This document shows positions 26,249 through 36,510 of a DNA stretch of 64,000 nucleotides, one piece after another. Below the pieces are notes generated by a model, which saw only the letters and a program-made list of their open reading frames with translations, did no database searches and was not told the origin of the DNA. Made by a program: the position numbers and the translations under genes. This DNA is from Megamerina dolium. Its lineage: Eukaryota > Arthropoda > Insecta > Diptera > Megamerinidae. Within the stretch, counting starts at the first letter, position 1. Each line of letters begins with the position of its first letter. The stretch lies in contig OY978529.1 of assembly GCA_963854835.1 (NCBI GenBank), positions 45,950,821-46,014,820 of the forward strand, written 5' to 3'.

Positions 26249-26404
26249 ATAATATATTTAAAATTTCAGAGCTCAGTTTGTAAAACTTTTGTTGACCATT
26301 GACATGCGTGCAAAGTAATCGTTGCGCTAATACAATTTAGTTTTATACTGGTCACATTAGTTGGCAGTGACAATTTGTTTATAAAAAAAATATATATGAC
26401 AGTT

Positions 26405-26614
26405 TTAGGCCCCGTAGGACCCTTTGTGTGAGCTTCTCTACTTATATTAGCTGGTTCCGAACTCAGAACCCTTGTGACATCACTTTTCCTGAGCTTTGTC
26501 ACAAAGCTCTTTCAGAAGCGTTCGATATTAAAGTTGTGCTTAAGTCGAACTTCAGATTGAACTCAGGTCCTACAGATCAAAAAGCTAACATACTAACCAC
26601 TGAGCTACGACAAT
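26405..26614 (-). mobile_element. tRNA-derived SINE, internally deleted
   Basis: On the minus strand the head has an exact A box (TAGCTCAGTGG) with the rest of the tRNA-like region. The middle of the body is missing, and the part with AGCTCAGGAAAAGTGATGTC and the downstream GGTTCCG to GGGGCC segment is present. It lies about 150 bp from another copy in the same orientation. Confidence 0.7.
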
Positions 26615-27154
26615 TGTTTACGTTTCTTTATTTGATCCATTTCTATTGTTCGTATGTCAATTAGTCGCCATACATAATCACAGTATGTAAAAATATTGAA
26701 ACGTAATCGAATTTGATTGAATCTTATACAACCTCACTAGAATTATCAAATAAATAATTATACACACCAATATTGTAGAAGAATGTGTACGAAAAAGCAA
26801 TTATACACATCTTCCAACACGTTGTCCAATAGGATGTATCGCGTGTAGTCGGCATTAACAATTACTTTTGTATAGATTGGCAAATGTGACGTGGAATATT
26901 ACTACTTGAGAAGCGCTGATTATTATTCAGTAGTTGCAAGGACCATAACTACGTTGTTTGCTGGTTAAAATACTATAATAAGAAGAAATATAATAACAAT
27001 AATACGAAAAATAACCTAAAAGAGAAATACAAATAGCAAAACATGTGTAGATTGTGTCATGCCAACTTGATTTGATAATTCAATACGTGTTAGAGGTTTG
27101 ATTCAAAGCAATTTAGCAACGCAGAATAGTAGTATAAATTGATTACACTTCAGA
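26615..27154. other. 5' flank of the PRPS gene
   Basis: This AT-rich DNA holds the presumed promoter or 5' UTR. The sequence immediately upstream of the start codon (TTACACTTCAG, ending 27153) resembles a 3' splice acceptor, so a 5'-UTR intron is possible. I see no convincing TATA or initiator element. Confidence 0.35.
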
Positions 27155-28111
27155 ATGTCTAACATTAAAGTATTTTCTGGTTCATCACATCCGGATTTAG
27201 CTCAAAGAATTGTCGACCGCCTGGGCATTGATTTGGGCAAAGTAGTGACGAAAAAGTTTAGCAATTTGGAAACATGTGTCGAAATAGGAGAATCAGTTCG
27301 CGGCGAAGATGTGTACATTGTACAATCTGGTTCCGGTGAAATCAACGATAATTTAATGGAACTGCTGATAATGATCAATGCGTGTAAAATTGCGTCAACA
27401 TCTCGTGTAACAGCTGTAATTCCATGTTTTCCGTATGCACGCCAAGATAAAAAAGACAAAAGTCGTGCTCCTATTACAGCAAAATTAGTTGCAAATATGC
27501 TGTCAGTGGCGGGTGCAGATCAGATTATTACGATGGATTTACATGCATCTCAAATACAGGGTTTCTTCGATATACCAGTTGATAATCTTTATGCAGAACC
27601 TGCTGTCCTTAAATGGATCAAGGAGAATATTCCCGAGTGGAAGAATTCAATCATCGTTTCTCCAGATGCTGGTGGTGCTAAACGTGTGACGTCGATTGCG
27701 GATCGTCTCAATGTCGAATTTGCTTTAATTCATAAAGAGCGCAAAAAGGCGAACGAAGTTGCTTCGATGGTGCTGGTTGGTGATGTAAAGGATAAAATTG
27801 CTATTTTGGTCGACGATATGGCTGACACGTGTGGTACAATTGTACATGCAGCTGATCGTCTTGTTGAAGCTGGCGCTACTAAGGTATACGCTATTTTGAC
27901 GCACGGAATTTTTTCGGGACCAGCCATTTCACGCATAAATAACGCGTGCCTGGAAGCCGTTGTAGTCACCAACACTATACCACAAGATGATCATATGCGT
28001 GATTGTCCTAAAATACAGTGCATTGATGTTTCAATGATGTTCGCCGAAGCAGTCAGAAGGACACACAATGGCGAAAGTGTATCTTATCTATTCTCAAATG
28101 TTCCATATTAA
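27155..28111 (+). CDS. Prps: Ribose-phosphate pyrophosphokinase (PRPP synthetase)
   Basis: One uninterrupted frame of 318 codons, the usual length of animal PRPS1/2-type enzymes, makes PRPP from ribose 5-phosphate and ATP for nucleotide synthesis in the cytosol. Features visible are the ATP-contacting F35, N37 and E39 (in KKFSNLET), the [14 protein letters not shown] loop at about residues 93-106, the metal-binding region [15 protein letters not shown] with H130 at 127-141, D171 in [10 protein letters not shown], and the PRPP-binding motif [11 protein letters not shown] at 219-229. No lesion is seen, and third codon positions vary freely, as expected under selection. The coding region has no intron, whereas PRPS genes are usually interrupted, so this may be a retrogene; no poly-A tract follows the gene. 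A second copy of the stop region and 3' UTR lies downstream. Confidence 0.95.
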   Translation: MSNIKVFSGSSHPDLAQRIVDRLGIDLGKVVTKKFSNLETCVEIGESVRGEDVYIVQSGSGEINDNLMELLIMINACKIASTSRVTAVIPCFPYARQDKKDKSRAPITAKLVANMLSVAGADQIITMDLHASQIQGFFDIPVDNLYAEPAVLKWIKENIPEWKNSIIVSPDAGGAKRVTSIADRLNVEFALIHKERKKANEVASMVLVGDVKDKIAILVDDMADTCGTIVHAADRLVEAGATKVYAILTHGIFSGPAISRINNACLEAVVVTNTIPQDDHMRDCPKIQCIDVSMMFAEAVRRTHNGESVSYLFSNVPY

Positions 28112-28570
28112 TACATCTCCCGTTCAGGGCTACCAGATGCTAGGATTAAGAGATCGAATTTATTATTGAGAAGAGATCTTGTCTAAAATCGAACACATTT
28201 TATATTTAACTTTAATCAGAACTTGTATAGTACATTAAATTAAAATCATGTGCAGCAATACAACAACAAATCAATGTATTACCTACACACATGCATTTAA
28301 ATCTTCTATCAAAGTCCTGAAGAGAAATGAAATAAATAAACAAACTCAATTCACTAACGAAATATTCCAAGGTTCCATACTAATATTGTACATCTCCTGT
28401 TCAGGACTACCAGATTCTAAGGTTAAAAGATCGACTTTTTTTATTGAGGGTAGATCTAGTCTAAAATCGAACACATTTTATATATAAATTAAATATAACA
28501 ATAAATTATAATCATGTCCAGCAATATAAAATAATTCAATGTATTATCTAGATACAGGCATTTAAATTTG
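28101..28570 (+). repeat. Tandem duplication of PRPS stop codon and 3' UTR
   Basis: The segment 28101-28303, starting TTCCATATTAATA at the last codons, is repeated with small changes at 28373-28570, starting TTCCATACTAATA. Both carry ATCTCC-GTTCAGG-CTACCAGAT, then GTCTAAAATCGAACACATTT, ATCATGT-CAGCAATA, and GCATTTAAAT. The offset is 272 bp. A candidate AATAAA lies in the spacer (28331-28336) and another in the second copy (28500-28505). Confidence 0.85.
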
Positions 28571-29730
28571 ATATTTGTTTATGTCATCACCGAAAACAAA
28601 TTCTTTACAAATAAAAACGTACAAAACCACATATTTAAAAGAATTTGTTTAAATTAGTCTATTAGACATGTACAATGTATCTTAATCAATAAGCAGCGTT
28701 CAATTTTTCCCATTTAAGATGTAGATCGTATGTATCTGTCATATTCAATTGAGATGCTTTCAAATATACATAGATGACGTAATTCTAATCAAATTTAACA
28801 CACTTCCTGAGCCTACTGAGTAGTTGTTGTGCTAATGTGAGACAGAGAATTACGATTCAGCAGCAGTGCCATTGTGTTAAAAATTGTTCGTAGAGCTCCC
28901 GTGCTGAATTACGCATTAAAATAATTATTTTCACAAGATTTCCATGATTGTATATTCTCTATTATATTGAACAGATACATTTTGCTATTGAAGAAGCTGT
29001 TAGTGTTTGAAAGAGTAAGCATTGTAAGTATCATTGGCAAGTGATGACTTTTCAAATTAATTACAAGTAAGTATATTTTATATGTACCTACGTATTTTAA
29101 AGTTTAAATTTATTTATTAACTCTTATAGGTTCAAGGTATTACAAATAAAAGTGTTGGCGATTATAGAGACTTGCCGACTAACAGAGCTACATATTACAA
29201 CAGAGCTACAACGTCTAAGGTTGATTTATTTATCCACAGTTAAGCAAAAGCTTTATAATCCACCATTACAAAATCCAAACTATTTTAGGTGTCCTGGGAT
29301 GCATCGGCCGCTCTAAATCATCCTGCCTACATTACTTTCATATGAATTCCATACCATGGAATTGTAGTGAAAATGTCTGATGAGCTGTGGAAATCATAGA
29401 GAAAAACGCAACCAATTGTCAGGATTAAATGGTTTAAGCATTCATTTTTGGATCAGTATGGCAACTCATCTTGAGTTTTTTGACACAAAAATGCAATTAA
29501 GAAACGAAAAAAACCTCTGCATTAAGAATGAAATCAACAAAAAAAAAACAAAACATATGCAGTGCGTGATATTGTTGCAGATAAGCTTGACCATTTTCCA
29601 GATCACAGTGGTCTAAACTATTGCTTCAAGAGCTAAACGTTATTTATTTTCCTTCAGTACAATGCATATTCTATTGTGAAAAAAATATGTGTTCAAATCT
29701 CTTATAATTGTAAAACTTTATTTTTATTAT
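28571..29730. other. Non-coding DNA
   Basis: I see no gene or classified repeat. Short open frames with lysine-rich translation are not convincing. Confidence 0.4.
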
Positions 29731-30152
29731 GGATCTTATTATGAGTTACGTTCGATCTTCGACTATGGTCGAAAGTGCTCATCGAACGAATTTTCATTTG
29801 GCATTATGGCGTTCATTCGATGAAGAATAGTGCTATTTTTAATTTCACTATATAGAGTTAGATTTTTTCTATCAATGAAACTAGCCTTTCGAGTTGTTTG
29901 GTACCCACGACCTTAGATCTGCATAAAATTTATAAAAATTATATAAAATTAGTGTTTTGTCGCCAAAAAACAAACGCAGATCACTTACATTTTCAGCAAT
30001 TTCTCACACTACGCTACGGCAACGAAAGCATAATTAAAAAAAAAAAAAAATCACGAAGGGTTGCACAGCTCATAATATGAATTTTATATTCGATCTTCTT
30101 TCTTCGATAACTAGCAAAGATCGAAAATCAAATACAACTCATAATACGGGCC
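29731..30152. mobile_element. Candidate MITE with TATTATGAGTT ends
   Basis: The left end GGATCTTATTATGAGTTACG is mirrored by the right end, whose reverse complement reads GGCCCGTATTATGAGTTGTA. Similarity continues inward as GATCTTCGA versus GATTTTCGA. The interior of about 420 bp is non-coding. I could not define a target-site duplication, so the boundaries are approximate. Confidence 0.55.
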
Positions 30153-30373
30153 CATGTTCTTTTTCAATATTTTTACATTTGAAAAAGAGTGGATATTACC
30201 TTGAATTTAAACAAAACATTGATAAAAATTAATGCCGATTTATAGAATAATTGAATAATCACGGTTTTGATTAGTCAGATGATATTATCAATGTGTCCAT
30301 ACATTTAAAAAGTTTGTATTAGTGGGATTCATGCAATCGTAAACCATATAACCCGTATGAACGCACCAAACAA

Positions 30374-33300
30374 CTTACTTACTTACTTATGTGGCCATAA
30401 CAACCGAATATCGATTTAGGCCGAAAATTACATGTTTCGCCAGCCATCTCTGTTCTTCGCTAGCTGGCGCCAGTTAGAAATTCCAAGCGCCGTCAGGTTC
30501 TCCAGTACTTGGTCTTTCCACTGGAGGTTTGGTCTTCCTCTTCTGCGTCGTCCTCCAGCGGGTTCCGAATATAACACCTACTTAGCTGGAGCGTGTTCTT
30601 CCATTCGCTCGACATGACCTAGCCAGCGCAGCCGCTGGATTTTAATGCGCTTTACTATGTCAATATCGGCATACAGCTCGTACAGCTCATGGTTGTACCT
30701 TATTCGGTACTCGTCACCAACGAAAACTCCAAGCATTCGCTCATCCGAGGTGGAAATTGTCCAGGCTTCAGCGCCATATGTTAGGACCGGCATGATGAGA
30801 GACTTGTAGAGTGTAGTTTTCGTTCTTCGAGAGAGGGCTCGACTTCTCAATTGCTTACTCAGCCCAAAGTAACACCTGTTAGCAAGAGTTATCCTACGCA
30901 TGATCTCCAAGCTGACGTCATTACTGCTGTTAATGCTGGTTCCAAGATAGACAAAGTCCCTTACTACTTCAAAAGCGTAGTTGTCAACAGTGACGTGCTG
31001 TCCAAGACGCCGGGACTTTTTGTTTGTTGACGCTAGATACTTCGTCTTGCCCTCGTTCACCGTGAGACCCATCCGACGCGACTCTCTTTCCAACTCTGAG
31101 AATGCTGCACTGACTGCTCGCGTGTTCAATCCGATTATGTCAATATCGTCGGAAGATAGTGCCATTATGTCGTAGATCAGCAGCTCGTATTATTTTCTCC
31201 ATAATAAGATTGAAGAAGTCGCATCATAACGAATCACCTTGACTGAAACCCCGTTGGGTATTAAACGGTGCAGAGAGGTCCTTCCCAATTTTCACTGCAC
31301 AACGGGAGTTATGCAGTGTCATTCTACAAAGTCGAATGAGCTTTGCAGGAATACCGAACTCAGACATTGTTGCGTAGAGGTAATCCCTTACCGGACTGTC
31401 GAAAGCGGCTTTATAATCAACAAATAGGTGGTGTGTGTCGATCTGTTTTTCTTGGGTCTTTTCTAGGATTTGGCGCAGTGTGAAAATCTGGTCGATGATG
31501 GATTTACCAGGTCTGAAGCCACACTGATATGGTCCAAACAGATTGCTGAGCATAGGCTTCAACCTTTCACACAGTACAAACGATAGAACCTTGTATGCGA
31601 TGCTCAGGAGACTTATTCCACGGTAGTTGGCGCAAATTGTGGGGTCTCCTTTTTTATGTACAGGACAGAGAACACTGAGCCTCCAATCATCAGGCATGCT
31701 TTCATCCGACCATATTCTGCTTATGACCTGGTGCATGCGGGTGAGCAGGTCATCGCCTCCGGTCTTAAACAACTCGGCAGGCAGGCCATCAGCACCTGCA
31801 GCTTTGTTGTTCTTCAGCCTTAAAATGGCCTTTTCAACCTCGTCATAGTCGGGTGGTGGAACATCAACACCATCATCTGTAATTGGGGTTATCGGGCAAT
31901 CTCCTCCACTGGCGGAATTGTTCGTAGCATCGCCATTCAGTAACGTGGAGAAGTGTTCCCTCCATAGGCTCAGTACACTCTGGACATCTGTAACCAGATT
32001 CCCATTTCCATCACGACAAGAAGAGGCTCCGGGATTTAAACCTCCACTCAGGCGCTTGATCTTTTCGAAGAATTTTCGAGTCTCATTTTTGTCGGTACAT
32101 ATCTCTATCTCCTCACACTCGCGTCTTTCTTGTTCTCTTTTCTTGCGCCTGAAAAGACGTCTCTCTGCACTCCTTTTCTCTCTGTACCGCTCCTTAACAG
32201 CTCGCGTTGCGCGACACTCCTGATCATACCACTCATTCCTCAGAGGCCGGTAGTAACCGATTACCTCCTCGGCAGCAGTAGTCATGGAGTGGGATATATG
32301 TGTCCACCGTGCGCATGTATCATCAAGTGGGGGAGTGTTCTGCATAAGCAGATCCGATAGTCGAGTGGAAAATGCATCTGCTGTCTCTGGTGATCGCAGC
32401 TTACTGACGTCGAGCTTTCTCTGTGTGGGACTTCTCTTGTTATTTGCGACACATAGGCGTGTGCGCACCTTAGCTGCAACAAGGTAGTGATCCGAGTCAA
32501 TGTTGGCACCACGGATCGATTTCACGTCCATCACACAGGAAGCATGCCTTCCGTCAATCACCACATTATCAATTTGGTTTCTTGTACGTTGATCTGGAGA
32601 CTGCCATGTCGCTTTGTGGATGTCGAGATGCTGGAATCTGGTACCACCAATTACCATGTTTCGTGCTGCGGCGAAGTCGATCAGCCTCATTCCGTTATCG
32701 GAGGTGTTCTGGTGGAGGCTGAATTTTCCGACAGTTGAACCAAAGGTAACTTCCTTGCCCACCCTGGCATTAAAGTCGCCAAGCACGATTTTGATATCGT
32801 GGCGGGGGCAGCGGTCATAAGCTTCTTCGAGGCGCTGAAAGAAGCTCTCCTTGGTCACATTGTCCTTCTCATCCGTCGGAGCGTGGGCACATATAAACCT
32901 GATGTTGAAGAATTTTGCCTTGATGCGGATTGTGGAAAGCCGTTCGTTCACAGGAGTGAACTGTGAGACAAGATGTCATAGTCTCTTGCTGACCAAAAAT
33001 CCACATTCGTGCCTTTCAGCATGGCAACTGTAGTAGATGTCACAGGACGCTCTTTTAGAGCAGCCCTGTCCCGTCCATCGCATTTCCTGGAGAGCGGTGA
33101 TGTCAGCTCTGTATTTTTCGAGGACATCAACCAGCTGAATAGATGCACCCTCCCTATAAAGGGACCGGACATTCCAGGTGCATATCCGTAAATCATTGTC
33201 CTTTTTTCGTTTGCGGGGGTCATCAACAAAAGCGGTAGTCCTTATCCGAGGCATATTTTTTTTTTTCATTGGGGGGGTTTTTTATGTGGAGGGTCCCAAA

Positions 33301-33583
33301 CCCAACGCACAACCTCTAACCGAGGAGTTTTTCGCCAGGAAGACGTTACCCGGTGGTCGCCACATGGAGGGCCCCCATTAATAATAATGAAAGCGCCATC
33401 ACATAGTAAGCAGAGCAAGCTATATGACTACTATCACAAATAAAGGTATCATCACATAGCGCTCAGATCAAACTACATGACAGCCAGTGAGTTGACTTGC
33501 GATGAGTTCAACAAGGATTGCGCTAGCCTCACCCGGTTGAGGCAGTTAGACACGTTACCTTGCGAAATCACCACCAGACCACC
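30374..33583 (-). mobile_element. Nearly full-length RTE-type LINE
   Basis: The 3210-bp element is bounded by a perfect 13-bp direct repeat, ACGCACCAAACAA, at 30361-30373 and 33584-33596. Read on the minus strand it has a 5' leader of about 310 bp and one long frame with endonuclease then reverse transcriptase. A very short 3' part follows, ending in GGCCACA(TAAG)n. That tail of TAAG units is typical of RTE-clade elements, and the length fits the clade. It is the most complete LINE in the window; three other RTE fragments lie at 15570, 34797 and 63505. Confidence 0.92.
30428..33269 (-). pseudogene. RTE LINE polyprotein, endonuclease and reverse transcriptase (inactivated)
   Basis: From a start at 33269 the frame encodes an apurinic-type endonuclease: ICTWNVRSL, LQEMRW, GDFNARVG and the DSDHYLV motif. 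A reverse transcriptase follows, with NYRGISLLS, CGFRPGKS, the first catalytic aspartate in FVDYKAAFDS, and GFSQGDSL. The C-terminal part has LTYGAEAWT and RLRWLGHVERM, and the true end is at 30428. Lesions are in-frame stops at 32976-32978, 31224-31226 and 30578-30580. A small deletion at about 31150 also removes the codons just before the catalytic DD and shifts the frame. The polymerase therefore cannot work from this copy. Confidence 0.9.
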
Positions 33584-33967
33584 ACGCACCAAACAAGTCA
33601 TCGTATAAAGGCCGTAAATCAATCAGTATATTATTGTTAACAGCAACAAAACAAAAATGCCGAAAATGAGCAGAAATGGAAAAATTACAAAATAATGATT
33701 GGGCTGTTTGAGAAAAATGCAAGTAATTATCCTTAATATAAATAAAGTAAATTTACCTATGATTTAACTTCATACAGAACAAAAGCATGCTCAACAGAGT
33801 TGCATTTCAAACCGTTAATTTTATATGGTCATTTACATGATCGCGTTAACTTTTACGAGGCGCTTAAAATCTTTTTCATGTAAATATATGACAGCTGGTT
33901 TATGAGTATATAATTTTATAAGGCTTACGCGGATTTTATACGATTGCATGAATCTCGCTATTACTTA

Positions 33968-34731
33968 TTCAGCCCGATTCTGAATATTCCCCCGGAATTT
34001 TTCCCGAGAATAAATTCCTCCTATTCTAAACAATCAGGGAACAGAATAAAAAGGGAAACAGAATTTCGAATTTTCGAAGACAGTTGTTTTATTTATTGTG
34101 TTTTGTTTTGAATAAGAAGTGCAATTTATTTGTGACATTTTAACAATAAATATAAATTAATCAATATAAAAACAATATAATTGTGCACCAACAATAAAAA
34201 CAAATTATGTATAGCATAGCATTATGTAACATTGTAATTATAAGAAGATACTTTTATATGTGATTATTATATTAATTATTCATTTTCAAAGGTTTGAAAA
34301 ATATTGTAGTGTATTTGTAGAAATCGCGTGTAATGTCCGAGTGTGATTGCATCGTGTTCAGTCGAATTTCTAATTGAAATTTATTGGTTTTTTTTTTACA
34401 TAAAATTACGAATAATGCCATAATTATATTTCTAATAATAATAAATAACAACATTTATTTCATTTTCAACGAAAAAAAAATTGATTACTTATACTTTCGC
34501 ATCCAACTCCCTTGCAGATTTTTGACGGAATAATTTTCAATAAACGTCATCACATTTCCCCTTTTATTTACATTCATAATGCCTACTTTTTTCCAGGGAA
34601 GAAATTCCCAATTTTGAAGTTCGTTTAGAATTGGAGCAAAGGGAAAAACTACCGGGGATTTTATATTCAGAATACAAGAATAGGGAAAAGAGGAAAAATT
34701 CCCAGGGAATTCTTATTCGGAATAGGGCTGA
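33968..34731. mobile_element. Candidate Harbinger-like MITE
   Basis: Ends read TTCAGCCCGATTCTGAATA on the left and, reverse-complemented, TCAGCCCTATTCCGAATAAG on the right, with further inverted similarity including GGAATTTTTCC. TTA lies just outside each end (33965-33967 and 34732-34734), a 3-bp duplication typical of PIF/Harbinger elements. The interior is AT-rich and non-coding. The superfamily assignment is an inference from these short signals. Confidence 0.6.
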
Positions 34732-34796
34732 TTAAGTTCAATAGTATATATTTTATTTTATTCAATACTGTAATGCAATTTTTATAATTTTGTCTT

Positions 34797-34994
34797 CTTC
34801 TTCTTCTTATGTGGCCATATCAACCGATGATCGATTTAGACCGAACATATAATGCGGCACCAATCTTCTCTGTTCTTCGCTCGCTGGCGCCAATTGGATA
34901 TTCGAAGCGCCGCCAGGTTATCCAACACTTGGTCCTTCCAACGCGGAGGATTGATCTTCCTCTTCTTCTGAGTCCTCCAGCGGTTACCCAATTT
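34797..34994 (-). mobile_element. RTE LINE 3' end, 5'-truncated
   Basis: It matches the last 180 bp or so of the element at 30374-33583: CAGCGGTTACC side, the CCAAGTGTTGGATAACC and GCGCCAGCGAGCGAAGAAC segments, and the end ATATGGCCACATAAG followed by AAG units. It is an independent insertion with a different microsatellite tail. Confidence 0.75.
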
Positions 34995-35520
34995 TAGGGT
35001 ATATTATTACAAATCGTAATTTTTACGTTTGATATTTTCATTAAAATATATTTGGAAACAATGGCCTATAGTTAAAAACAAAGTTAAAATCATCTTAAAA
35101 TTAGAAAATACTTTTTCACATATTTTTATTTGGGAATAATTGTACTATTAGAGTCGAATATTTGATCAACGTTCTAGTAAATTCTATCTGTTAGAGGCAA
35201 TTCTCCTCAGTAGATCGATACCCACCAAAGAGCTGTATCACGTCAAATTTTCGAGAAATTGTTTTTCACAATTACCCACCTTTTTGCACCAAAAACAAAA
35301 ATCGTGAAAAATGTTAATGCTATGGCTATGATATGGCTATCAAAGGAAAGAGAAAATACGTGGTTATTGAGAAAAAAAATTCTACTTTCAAATTTTTCTG
35401 AAGAAAAAATTACAGAAAATAAATTTTTTAATTTTCCCTTGAATGTCCTTGAAGAAAAATCAACTATTTTCTCAACAAACAAATGCGTGTTAAAAGCTGC
35501 CATTTTACCTCTCCAACGCA
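34995..35520. other. Unclassified DNA next to LINE remnant
   Basis: An open frame from 35259 runs through this region into LINE sequence, but its first 85 codons (rich in K, F and N) show no LINE motif. I treat the join as chance or as a junction of two different repeats. Confidence 0.35.
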
Positions 35521-36000
35521 AAAACGGCGTAAAATATGTCCAACATCAAGCCACGAAGTCGAAGCTAGTGGAAGAATGCTTTAATTACTTCCAATCCCTG
35601 GGTACAACGAATAAGGTTGTGCTCTGTTGGGTCCCGGGCCATTCTGGGATTGAGGGAAACGAAATTGCTGACAAGCTGGCTATGGCCGGTTCCGTAGCAA
35701 ATCTTACAGGCCAAGAGCCATAATGTGGTATCAACTGAGCGGAGGCTAAAACGAGGGTCAATAAATGGGAGCATACAAAAAACATAAATGGGGATACAAA
35801 AACTTCTCCAAGCCAAAAATTTGGTTAGGCCATACACCTACAATAGGGAACTGTGCAATATGTGCAAGAGTTCCTTTCAGGACATTACTACCTGAAATTT
35901 CACTTCACTAAAATCTACATTCTTGACGATACGGTATGTCAGCTCTGTCTTGAAGAGAATGAAACTACAGAACACATTCTGCAGTAATATAGCACAATAC
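35521..36000 (+). pseudogene. RNase H-bearing LINE 3' remnant
   Basis: The stretch reads LVEECFNYFQSLG, then LCWVPGHSGIEGNEIADKLA, the fourth part of the LINE RNase H domain with its histidine and aspartate intact. After frame breaks, GHYYLKFHFTKI and TVCQLCLEENETTEHIL follow. This matches the terminal Cys-Cys-His zinc-knuckle-like motif of I/LOA-type elements. No reverse transcriptase precedes it. It is a 5'-truncated dead copy. Confidence 0.75.
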
Positions 36001-36479
36001 CTAGTAATTATTCTTAGTTATCCGATTAAGTAGGATTTGTTTGTTCAATATTTATCACGTTTCTTTATACAAATACGAGTATAGCGATGTCAAGCTATTG
36101 TTTGGTAGTCATAACTCATTTTCACCATCGATATATCAATTAAAATTTTTAAGATTATACCATAAAATTCATTTACTGTGTAAATTGTGGTAGTAGTAAG
36201 CCCACTTTTTATGTCAATTTATTGTTTTTATAAAGTAAATATGTAATATGGATTTTTACGGTTGTTGAAAGATTCCTATTAATTTCTACTATATCGATCA
36301 CATCACATATTTAGATTTGCCCAGATCAGTATATGTGTATAATGATATAAAAACGAATCAATAGCCAATGCCTAGGCATACTAGTAATAAAAATAGTCTG
36401 TGTTTTGACAATTGCAATTTTTTATTATGTATAATATGCATAATTTTTGGTATTTTTATAGTAGCTGGATTCTGAAAAA

Positions 36480-36510
<31 letters not shown>

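Larger units (their letters stand above)
30322..33958. mobile_element. MITE with 5-bp target duplication, host of the RTE insertion
   Basis: The left end GTGGGATTCATGCAATCGTA (30322-30341) is mirrored at 33939-33958, where the reverse complement reads GCGAGATTCATGCAATCGTA: 18 of 20 positions match. TATTA lies directly outside both ends (30317-30321 and 33959-33963), as a target duplication would. Subtracting the RTE element and one copy of its target duplication leaves a MITE of about 414 bp with no coding capacity. Confidence 0.75.

Noticed and set aside
27202..27975. Minus-strand and alternative-frame open frames within PRPS
   Set aside because: They are shadows of the conserved 318-codon frame.
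31239..33381. Several plus-strand open frames across the RTE element
   Set aside because: They are antisense shadows of the well-supported minus-strand polyprotein.
35259..35723. A 154-codon open frame read as one gene
   Set aside because: Only its last 60 codons match LINE RNase H; the first part has no relation to LINE proteins, so the join is most likely accidental.
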